64,000 nucleotides of DNA from Arthrobacter sp. MYb23 (lineage in GTDB: Bacteria > Actinomycetota > Actinomycetes > Actinomycetales > Micrococcaceae), in NCBI RefSeq assembly GCF_002979775.1, contig NZ_PCPR01000005.1, forward strand, positions 62,001 to 126,000, given 5' to 3'. Of the stretch, positions 34,558 through 41,686 are shown one piece after another; the stretch's first letter is position 1; every line of letters starts with the position of its first letter. The notes under the pieces were generated by a model. That model was not told the origin of the DNA. It made no database searches and worked only from the letters and a program-made list of their open reading frames with translations. The translations under genes were made by a program, and so were the position numbers.

Positions 34558-35502
34558 ATGGTTTACCTCAACACTGTCCCAGACCAACCGCATCCGGAGC
34601 TTGATGTGATGGTGGTCGGTGAAGCACTTATTGACGTGGTGACCACCGGGAGCCGCAGGGTGGAACACCCTGGTGGTTCGCCGGCCAATGTCGCCTACGG
34701 ACTCGCACGTCTGGGGGTCACCACCGGTCTCCTGACCGCGATCGGCCCGGACGCCTGGGGGAGGCGCATTGAAGAGCATCTCACTGGCGCGGGAGTTGTG
34801 GTCCTGCCGGGATCACAGTCTCTCGCCAGGACCGCATCGGCCACAGCAACCGTTACGGCCGATGGCTCCGCCCACTACGACTTCGACATCTCCTGGGATC
34901 TGGCACCTCAGGCCCCCGCCTTTTTCCCGAAGATCCTGCACACCGGCTCCATTGCCACTTTCCTTGATCCGGGAGCCGGTGTGGTGAAATCCCTGCTGGG
35001 ACAAGCCAAAGGGCACTGTGTGATCACCTACGATCCGAACATCCGCCCGGACCTTCTTGGCAGCCACGCGGAAGCGAAAGCGATCTTTGAGGACCTGGTG
35101 GCCTTCACCGATGTCGTTAAGCTCAGCGACGAGGATGCGCAGTGGCTATATCCGGGGATGAGCATTCCTGAGACAGCCGCTCACATCCTGGGGCTGGGCA
35201 CTGGCCTGACGGTCATCACCAAGGGCGCCGAAGGTTCCTACCTCAGCACCCCGGGCTTGGACGTCACCGTTCCCGCCGTGAAAACCAGCGTGGCAGATAC
35301 CATCGGTGCCGGGGACTCGTTCATGTCCGCCCTGATTCTGGGATTGCTCAAGCGCGAAACGGAAGGGTTCGCCCCCGGTGTTCTGGAGGAGCTTGGACGC
35401 ACTGCGGTGGCGGCCGCGGCCATCACTGTGCAGCGCCCGGGAGCAAATCCGCCCAACCTTGAGGAGCTGAACGGACTACTCGAAAGCCAGCGGGTTGGGT
35501 GA
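34558..35502 (+). CDS. PfkB family carbohydrate kinase (fructokinase)
   Basis: The 314-residue protein has both ribokinase signatures: GGSPANVAYGLARLG (residues 39-53) for sugar binding, and DTIGAGDSF with catalytic Asp253. GGAAGGAGAG lies before the ATG. Being last in the fructan operon, it should phosphorylate free fructose made by the GH32 enzymes. The length and motif context fit fructokinase rather than inositol or deoxygluconate kinase. Confidence 0.88.
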   Translation: MVYLNTVPDQPHPELDVMVVGEALIDVVTTGSRRVEHPGGSPANVAYGLARLGVTTGLLTAIGPDAWGRRIEEHLTGAGVVVLPGSQSLARTASATATVTADGSAHYDFDISWDLAPQAPAFFPKILHTGSIATFLDPGAGVVKSLLGQAKGHCVITYDPNIRPDLLGSHAEAKAIFEDLVAFTDVVKLSDEDAQWLYPGMSIPETAAHILGLGTGLTVITKGAEGSYLSTPGLDVTVPAVKTSVADTIGAGDSFMSALILGLLKRETEGFAPGVLEELGRTAVAAAAITVQRPGANPPNLEELNGLLESQRVG

Positions 35503-35525
35503 GAGAAAACGGCGTTTGCTTCTCT
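35501..35525. terminator. Possible terminator at the end of the fructan operon
   Basis: Starting inside the fructokinase stop, GAGA...AAAC pairs with GTTT...TCTC around a GGC loop with a two-base bulge, followed by TTCCGTTCTT. It lies in the 44 bases between converging genes. The stem is modest. Confidence 0.35.
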
Positions 35526-35546
35526 TCCGTTCTTGCCTCAGTTCGT

Positions 35547-36431
35547 TCAGGCCTCTGGAATGACCATGGCGAAGCGCTCTTCGCGGGCTTCGTCCGGGTC
35601 GGGTCCACTCCGCACGCCGGTGTCGAGCGCGTTGATGCCGGCGAGTTCGGCTTCGGAAAGTTCGAAGTCGAACACATCGAAGTTTTCGGCGATGCGGTCC
35701 GGGTTCGTCGACTTCGGAATGGCCGAGCGGCCCTGCTGCAGGTGCCAGCGAAGCATCACCTGGGCAGGTGTCTTGCCACGGGCGTGGGCGATGGCGGCAA
35801 TAGCCGGGTCCTGCATCACGTTCCGGCGGTCCTTTCCGCCCCAGCCCGGGTAGAAGGTGATTCCCCCGATAGGCGACCACGCCTGGGTGAGGATGCCGTG
35901 CTCGGAATCGGCTGCCTGGACCTCGTGCTGGGTGAAATAGGGGTGGAGCTCAATCTGGTTGATAGCGGGGATGACCTCCGTAGCATCGAGCAGTTGCTTG
36001 AGGTGATGTGGCATGAAGTTGCTGACACCGATCGCCCGGACACGACCGTCAGCGAGTAGCGTCTCGAGAGCCTTGTACGCGGAGATTGTTTCTTCGAACC
36101 GGTCCGGAGCGGGCTGGTGCAGGATGAACAGGTCCAGATACTCCACGCCGAGCTTGCCAGCCGCTTTGTCCCAGGCGTGCAGGGTCTGGTCGTAACCGTA
36201 GTCACTGACCCAGACCTTGGTCTCGACGAAGACATCCGAACGGCTCAGGCCCGAATTGCGGATGCCGTCCCCGACTTCCCGCTCGTTGCCATAGGCAGCT
36301 GCGGTGTCGATGTGCCGGTAGCCGGTGTTGAGCGCGACCTCGACAGCCGCCGTCGTTTCTTCAGGTGCGCTTTGGAAGACGCCGAGCCCTAGGGCTGGCA
36401 TGGTGACTCCATTGTTGAGCGTGATGTCCAT
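35547..36431 (-). CDS. Aldo/keto reductase
   Basis: From ATG 36431 (AGAGGGA upstream) the product is 294 residues. It has the AKR signatures: YRHIDTAAAYGNE (catalytic Asp and Tyr), the later Lys in VFVETKVWVSD, the His in LFILHQPAPD, and IGVSNFMPHHLKQLL. The cofactor loop IPKSTNPDRI is also present. It should be an NADPH-dependent reductase of aldehydes or ketones, of the 2,5-diketogluconate-reductase-like group. It converges with the fructan operon and is not part of it. Confidence 0.9.
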   Translation of the reverse strand: MDITLNNGVTMPALGLGVFQSAPEETTAAVEVALNTGYRHIDTAAAYGNEREVGDGIRNSGLSRSDVFVETKVWVSDYGYDQTLHAWDKAAGKLGVEYLDLFILHQPAPDRFEETISAYKALETLLADGRVRAIGVSNFMPHHLKQLLDATEVIPAINQIELHPYFTQHEVQAADSEHGILTQAWSPIGGITFYPGWGGKDRRNVMQDPAIAAIAHARGKTPAQVMLRWHLQQGRSAIPKSTNPDRIAENFDVFDFELSEAELAGINALDTGVRSGPDPDEAREERFAMVIPEA

Positions 36432-36523
36432 GTGATCCCTCTGTTGTAGGTTCTGTTTCAGTTTCCAGTGAACACCGGTGGTGGACCTTGTGGGAGTGCA
36501 TGTCAGTACCCCCATGATGTGGC

Positions 36524-36682
36524 TTAGCGGACGTGCTCGACCTCTGGTGAAGGCGTCACCGTCCGGAGTGTCCTGCTTTGTGCGGCGAGCTCCGCGGGGA
36601 GTATCAGGGCGATGGTGGCAATTAATGCGAGGAGCAGTAGCACGCATGCGGTTGTGAGGGCCGTGCTGACCTGAGAGGCCAT
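36524..36682 (-). pseudogene. Possible remnant of a membrane transporter C-terminus
   Basis: From ATG 36682 a 52-residue frame encodes one long hydrophobic helix (TACVLLLLALIATIALILPAELA) and a charged tail. This looks like the last helix and tail of an MFS-type transporter. It has no visible ribosome site and sits head-to-head with the regulator gene at 36774. That is the place where a transporter under its control might once have been. It could instead be a true single-helix small protein. Confidence 0.3.
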
Positions 36683-36773
36683 GTCCTGGCCGTCCCGCTC
36701 ATGGGGAGTCACTCTTGTTCCGGGTAATGCCAGTCCCTCCCTCGGTCTGAGGCATCGGCGTAGCGTGGAAGCC

Positions 36774-37655
36774 ATGACACACAGCGAGGATGTGCGGAAG
36801 TTCCTGACTACCCGGCGCGCCAGAATCACCCCCGATGAGGCCGGACTGCCCGCCTATGGCGGCAACCGGCGCGTCAAGGGCCTGCGCCGCGAGGAAGTGG
36901 CGATGCTCGCCGGAATGAGCATCGACTACTACATCCGCCTTGAACGCGGAAACCTTTCCGGCGCCTCGGACAGCGTCCTCGAAGCGCTCGGACGCGCCTT
37001 AAAGCTTGACGACGCCGAATTGGCCCACCTTTTCGATTTGGCCCGCGCCTCCACTGCAGCTCCGCGTGTACGGCGCAAGCGCAGTCCCCAGACGGTACGG
37101 CCGAGCGTTCAACGCGTCCTCGACGCCATCACTGCCGCCCCTGCCTGGGTCCGTAACGATCGTGGGGACGTCCTGGCCGCCAATGACCTTGGCCGTGCGC
37201 TGTATCTGGAATTGATGGCCGAAGAGACCACACCGCCGAACAGTGCACGGTTTACCTTCCTGAACCCGAAAGCACGTGAGTTCTTCGCCGATTGGGAACG
37301 CGCCGCAGATGACATGGTCGCGGTCCTTCGGTCAACGGCAGGGAAAAACCCTTATGACAAGGACCTCACAGACCTAATAGGTGAACTCTCAACCCGAAGC
37401 GAAGAATTCCGTAGCCGGTGGGCGCGCCACGACGTGAAGTACCACCGCACCGGCCGCAAGCGCCTGCACCATTCGATCGTGGGGGACCTCGACCTGAGCT
37501 TCGAAGCGCTCGAACTGGCCGCAGACCCCGGGCTCCGGATCAACATTTACACTGCAGACCCAGGGACACCCTCCGAGGACGCACTGAAAGTCCTCGCCAG
37601 CTGGGCAGCGACCCAGCGCCATGCCGTTGACGCCGCTGTGAGGGAGCGGAGCTAG
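36774..37655 (+). CDS. Xre/MmyB-type transcriptional regulator
   Basis: From ATG 36774 the product is 293 residues. The N-terminal helix-turn-helix (GNRRVKGLRREEVAMLAGMSIDYYIRLERG, about residues 27-56) is followed by a MmyB-like ligand-binding domain from about residue 100 (VQRVLDAITAAPAWVRNDRGDVLAANDLG). Relatives bind fatty acyl-type ligands and control nearby reductases or transporters. Possible targets are the aldo/keto reductase on its left or a lost transporter. A strong hairpin follows the gene. Confidence 0.87.
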   Translation: MTHSEDVRKFLTTRRARITPDEAGLPAYGGNRRVKGLRREEVAMLAGMSIDYYIRLERGNLSGASDSVLEALGRALKLDDAELAHLFDLARASTAAPRVRRKRSPQTVRPSVQRVLDAITAAPAWVRNDRGDVLAANDLGRALYLELMAEETTPPNSARFTFLNPKAREFFADWERAADDMVAVLRSTAGKNPYDKDLTDLIGELSTRSEEFRSRWARHDVKYHRTGRKRLHHSIVGDLDLSFEALELAADPGLRINIYTADPGTPSEDALKVLASWAATQRHAVDAAVRERS

Positions 37656-37714
37656 CCCCTTCGAGGTCAGCACCCACGATTCGAGGCGACACAGTGAACA
37701 GCGAGACAGTGAAC

Positions 37715-37748
37715 AAGGGCAGGACCACTGGTGGGTGGTCCTGCCCTT
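37715..37748. terminator. Terminator hairpin
   Basis: AAGGGCAGGACCAC (37715-37728) pairs perfectly with GTGGTCCTGCCCTT (37735-37748) around a six-base loop. It lies 60 bases past the regulator gene and can serve it and the converging MatC gene. Two ACAGTGAACA direct repeats (37691 and 37706) sit just before it. Confidence 0.75.
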
Positions 37749-37864
37749 GCTGCGATGGGTCGCGCCCCTGCGCCCGTCGGTCGGGCTACCTGTTGCGATG
37801 GTGTGCTGGAGCGGTTCCTTACGCGTACCGAACGTGTTCGTCGGTGTCCGTTTACTCCTCGGAG

Positions 37865-39310
37865 CTACATGATGCCTGTAGGAACAAGCAGTGCCCAGGC
37901 CAGTGCCGGTGCCACCAGGACTACTCCTCCGGCGTACATCATCAGTTGCTTGTAGACGCGCTGACGGTCGTTTTCGCGGGCGTTGGCCACCACCAGGGCA
38001 CCATCGGTGGAGAACGGCGATACGTCAACCACCGTGGCGGCGATGGCGAGGGCCGCAACTGTTCCCGATGCACTCAGTGAGCTGGTTGCCAGCAAGGGAC
38101 CGGCCAACGGGATGAAGGCCGTCAGCAGTGCGGTGGATGAGGCAAAGGCTGAGCCGACGCCGATGACGTAGCAGAGAACCAGTGCAATGAGGAGCGGGGC
38201 TCCGAGTGCCAGGGCCTGTTCGGCGAGGGTGTCGATGACTCCGACGTGCTGCAGGAGGGAAACGTAGGTGATCATGCCGGCGACGAGCAGCACGGTGGAC
38301 CAGGAGACGCCGCCGATGAAGGTCTGGTGCTCCTTGATGTTGACCAGTGCCAGCAGGAGTCCTGCCGAGAGTGCGACGAAGCCGATGGGCATGTGGAAGC
38401 CCAGGGCGCAGACAAGCATGGCCACGATGAGTCCCAAGGTGAGGATCTGCTGGCCGTGTGGCCGGGTGGCGCGGGCCTCGAGTTCGGCGTGCTGGCCCGC
38501 AGCGCCGTCGCGAAGTTTGCCCAGCATGGCGAACAGCACCACGGTGAGGACTGAGAGGATGAGATTCAGTGCGAAGCTCGCTCCAAAAAGCGCACCTTGG
38601 GAGATCGGGAAGCCGTTCTTTACAGCAATGTCATGCACCAGGACGCCGGCCACGGAGAGCGGGGAGAAACCCCCGGCGTGTGCTCCGTTGATGACGAAAG
38701 CGCCCATGAGAACCGGGTGGATGCGTGATTCGTAGGCAAGCCCGATCGCAGCCGGTGCCAGCAGTGCCACGGCGGCGGGGGAGAACGTGCCCAGGGCGGT
38801 GAGTGATGCTGCCAGGAGGAAGAATACCCATGGCAGAAGCAGCGTCTTGCCACGAACAAGGCGGACGCAGTTTTGGACGATGATGTCGATGGTCCCGTTG
38901 CGCTGGGCCATGCTGAAGAAGTACGTCACACCGATGATGGTGATCACGATGTTTGCCGGGAAATCAGCCAGGATCTCCTTGTCGGTCATGCCGAGCATGA
39001 AGTAACCAACACCGAACGAGGCCACGAGTCCCATGACGCCGATGTTCAACGGCCACTTGGTGGCCACGACGAACATCACCACGAGGATGACCAGCGGGAT
39101 GATCTGGATGGCGGTCATGGTCGGCTCCGATTCAGGGGTGGCCGCCGGGTTGAAGATGGCACCCCCGAACAGGATGGCAGCCAGACCCAGGATGACAGAA
39201 GCGGCAACCGTTATCAGCAGGATACGGCGGCGGTTGTTCGGGCGCTGGGAACGTTCTTCCCGGATGTCGCTCTCAGCCTCGGGAGCTGGTTTGAAAATAG
39301 TCTTAGCCAT
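37865..39310 (-). CDS. MatC-type dicarboxylate carrier (SLC13/ArsB-like permease)
   Basis: The 481-residue protein has a 75-residue N-terminal region including a first helix. MatC-like helices follow (TAIQIIPLVILVVMFVVATKWPLNIGVMGLVAS) and about 12 membrane segments in total. The MatC family imports malonate and related dicarboxylates, probably with cations. It starts 12 bases after the PrpF gene and shares its transcript. I infer import of the acid that PrpF isomerises. Confidence 0.83.
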   Translation of the reverse strand: MAKTIFKPAPEAESDIREERSQRPNNRRRILLITVAASVILGLAAILFGGAIFNPAATPESEPTMTAIQIIPLVILVVMFVVATKWPLNIGVMGLVASFGVGYFMLGMTDKEILADFPANIVITIIGVTYFFSMAQRNGTIDIIVQNCVRLVRGKTLLLPWVFFLLAASLTALGTFSPAAVALLAPAAIGLAYESRIHPVLMGAFVINGAHAGGFSPLSVAGVLVHDIAVKNGFPISQGALFGASFALNLILSVLTVVLFAMLGKLRDGAAGQHAELEARATRPHGQQILTLGLIVAMLVCALGFHMPIGFVALSAGLLLALVNIKEHQTFIGGVSWSTVLLVAGMITYVSLLQHVGVIDTLAEQALALGAPLLIALVLCYVIGVGSAFASSTALLTAFIPLAGPLLATSSLSASGTVAALAIAATVVDVSPFSTDGALVVANARENDRQRVYKQLMMYAGGVVLVAPALAWALLVPTGIM

Positions 39311-39322
39311 GGTGTTCTCTCC

Positions 39323-40441
39323 TCATCGAGTGGCTGTTGCTAGTGAGGCTTCGACGACGTTGCCGAGAGTCTCCGGGAGGTGAATGATGCTGGAGGCGAT
39401 GGTGCGCGCTGTTCGATCGACGCCCACCAGAAGGGACCCATCTTGTTCCTCGCTCCAGGTTTCGATGACACCGGCAGGAGTCCTGAGCTTCAGGACTGCT
39501 GCGGAGGTGTTTCCGGTGATGGTGTTCAACACTGTGCCGGGTGTGCGGGCAGCGAGCGTCAACGCGACGCTGCCGGTGATGGCCAGGGCAGGATGCGGTT
39601 TGCCCATGGAGAGCATCATGATGTTGACGTCACCTTCGGCGTCAGGACCTTCGGGAGGGCCGACGATGGCGAGTTTGGGAACAGCCCGCGCAGCTTGAGC
39701 GGGAGTGGCTGCCATTCCCATCCGCACCGCTGCCTGGCGACGTATCAGGTCCAGGGTGTCCAGTTGCAGTTCCACGCCGGCTTTCCAGGTGTCGTACCGG
39801 GCAATATCCAGTCCTAGCTCTTCAGCCCGCACCATGACCACTGGTGCGCCAGCATCAACCATGGAGACCGTCCAGCGGGTACCGCCAGCAAGGATCGTGT
39901 CAGTTGCCGAGCCGGTGGGAAGGAGATGTCCGGTGGTCTTGCCGGCCGGATTTTGGAAGCCGAGGCCCACCCGGTAACCCGGAAAGACGACGCCGGGCAT
40001 CTGCGCGTCAGGGACGATCGGCAGGGCGCCGGAGGGAGTTGAAACCCTCTGAATGATGATCTGTCCAGTGTTGGTATTCCGGGTGACGATCCGGGTGGAA
40101 TCGCCGTCGGGCACTACCCAGCCTTTCTCGATGGCGTAGAGACCCACCACTGCTGAGCAGTTCCCGCAGTTGCTACCCCAATCAACAGCGGCCTCCTCGA
40201 TACCCACCTGGGCGAAAGTGAATTCGACATCCACCTCCGGATCCGCTGGCCGGCTGAGGATCATGGCCTTACTGGTGGTTGAAGTAGCTCCGCCTACGCC
40301 ATCGATCTGCCGGGTGTCCGGGCTACCGAAGAGACGTGGCAGGAGATCGTCCAGGTTGGCGTTGGCCTGATCCAGGTTTTCAGTTTCAAAAACCCAGCAC
40401 TTGCTGGTGCCTCCGCGCATCCATTCAGCTTCGATCTTCAT
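39323..40441 (-). CDS. PrpF family isomerase/tautomerase
   Basis: From ATG 40441 (AGGGAAG upstream) the product is 372 residues. It has PrpF marks: EWMRGGTSKCWVF at the N-terminus, DGVGGATSTTSKAMI, and DWGSNCGNCSAVVG near residue 95, whose Cys is near the active site. The family moves C=C bonds in acids such as methylaconitate, oxalomesaconate or aconitate. No 2-methylcitrate gene is present, so propionate use is unlikely. With MatC and a LysR regulator this looks like a small unit for an unsaturated di- or tricarboxylate. Confidence 0.87.
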   Translation of the reverse strand: MKIEAEWMRGGTSKCWVFETENLDQANANLDDLLPRLFGSPDTRQIDGVGGATSTTSKAMILSRPADPEVDVEFTFAQVGIEEAAVDWGSNCGNCSAVVGLYAIEKGWVVPDGDSTRIVTRNTNTGQIIIQRVSTPSGALPIVPDAQMPGVVFPGYRVGLGFQNPAGKTTGHLLPTGSATDTILAGGTRWTVSMVDAGAPVVMVRAEELGLDIARYDTWKAGVELQLDTLDLIRRQAAVRMGMAATPAQAARAVPKLAIVGPPEGPDAEGDVNIMMLSMGKPHPALAITGSVALTLAARTPGTVLNTITGNTSAAVLKLRTPAGVIETWSEEQDGSLLVGVDRTARTIASSIIHLPETLGNVVEASLATATR

Positions 40442-40494
40442 TGTGCTTCCCTGCCTCTCGTGGCATCCTGCAAATTTGTTGCCTGTTACGAGGA

Positions 40495-40506
40495 TGATCC
40501 GGATCA
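40495..40506. promoter_or_regulatory. Palindrome in the PrpF promoter
   Basis: TGATCCGGATCA is a perfect 12-base palindrome 54 bases upstream of the PrpF start. On the minus strand it lies between a TTGTCT (-35-like) and a CATCCT (-10-like) 17 bases apart. That is a position where a bound regulator would block transcription. The core GATCCGGATC occurs again at 51944-51953. Confidence 0.4.
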
Positions 40507-40626
40507 CACATGAAGACAATGTTGGATAAATGAGGGGTGCTGTAGTGTTGCTTCATTCATTGTGAGGACATGGTCAGTAGCTGCCGTGAAACAGCTTTCG
40601 CGTCGACTTCTCCGGACAGGGAGCCC

Positions 40627-40647
40627 ATGCAGGACAGGCTGCTGCAT
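40627..40647. promoter_or_regulatory. LysR-type inverted repeat upstream of the LysR gene
   Basis: ATGCA-N11-TGCAT (40627-40631 and 40643-40647) is an inverted repeat with LysR-like spacing, overlapping a TAGAAT (40647-40652) that can be the -10 of the regulator gene. It lies in the 238-base gap between divergent PrpF and LysR genes, as expected for auto-control. Confidence 0.4.
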
Positions 40648-40679
40648 AGAATGAACCAACAACGGGTAAGGGTGAAGTA

Positions 40680-41618
40680 ATGCTTAACGATGAGAGCGTG
40701 GATTTATTTGATATTCGGCGGCTTGCCCTTCTGGTGGAAGTGGTTGAGCAGGGGTCCATCACTGCGGCTGCCGACATCCTGATGTATTCGCCCTCGGCTG
40801 TCTCGCAGCAGTTGCGCAAGTTGGAACAAGAAGTGGGGCAGCCCCTCCTCAACCGCCGCTCACGCGGTGTGGTCCCCACGGAGGCGGGTCAGGTGCTCGC
40901 AGGACATGCGCGAAAGATCGTGGGCCAGATGCGTGCGGCCCGGTCCGATCTCGGCCAGATTGCCGGTTTGAACCGCGGCTCGTTGACAGTCGGTACGTTC
41001 CCCACGTTGGCGGGTTCGTTTTTGCCGCTGGTGATCCGTGCCTTCAAGAAGCGCTACCCGGCCATTGGTCTCTCGGTGCGCAGCGCCCGCTTCGATGAAC
41101 TCGTCTCGGACCTTGAATCCGGAGTGACCGGGCTTTGTCTGCTCTGGGACTACCCGTGGAACCGGTTCAACGACGAATCCATTCGGATTACGGAAGTCTT
41201 CCAGGAGAGCACGGTGATCCTGGTTGCCAAGGGGCACCCCCTGGCTGATCGCGACGAGGTGACCATGAAAGACCTCCGAAAGGAGTCATGGATAGTCCGC
41301 GCTGAGGCGCACCCAGTAGTTGAGGTACTTCAACGCTCCGCCCACGACGCCGGCTTTGAACCGAACATCGGTTTTCTTGCCAACGATTACCAAGAGGCCC
41401 AGGCCATGGTCAGCGTCGGCATGGGCGTGGCGATGGTGCCCAAGACAGCGGTGGCCTTGCAGCATCCGGATGTCAGGATCCTCAGCCTTGGCGCTGACGC
41501 CCCACTGCGCAGGGTGCTTCTTGCCCAGCGGCAGGACAAGGTCTATGCGCCCGCAGAGGTAGCTTTCCACTCAACGCTTTTGGAGATTGCCCGTGAGCGT
41601 GGCGGCGACTATCTCTGA
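40680..41618 (+). CDS. LysR family transcriptional regulator of the PrpF-MatC unit
   Basis: The 312-residue protein has a LysR winged helix (FDIRRLALLVEVVEQGSITAAADILMYSPSAVSQQL, residues 10-45) and a complete effector domain. It is divergent from PrpF-MatC, the usual arrangement for a LysR activator and its target. The ligand is presumably the carboxylate transported by MatC. Confidence 0.87.
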   Translation: MLNDESVDLFDIRRLALLVEVVEQGSITAAADILMYSPSAVSQQLRKLEQEVGQPLLNRRSRGVVPTEAGQVLAGHARKIVGQMRAARSDLGQIAGLNRGSLTVGTFPTLAGSFLPLVIRAFKKRYPAIGLSVRSARFDELVSDLESGVTGLCLLWDYPWNRFNDESIRITEVFQESTVILVAKGHPLADRDEVTMKDLRKESWIVRAEAHPVVEVLQRSAHDAGFEPNIGFLANDYQEAQAMVSVGMGVAMVPKTAVALQHPDVRILSLGADAPLRRVLLAQRQDKVYAPAEVAFHSTLLEIARERGGDYL

Positions 41619-41686
41619 GGCGATGCCCACCGGAAGCCCGAAGTAGAGCTGGTTGGTGGCCACAAGGTTGACGCTGGCCGAAGCCT

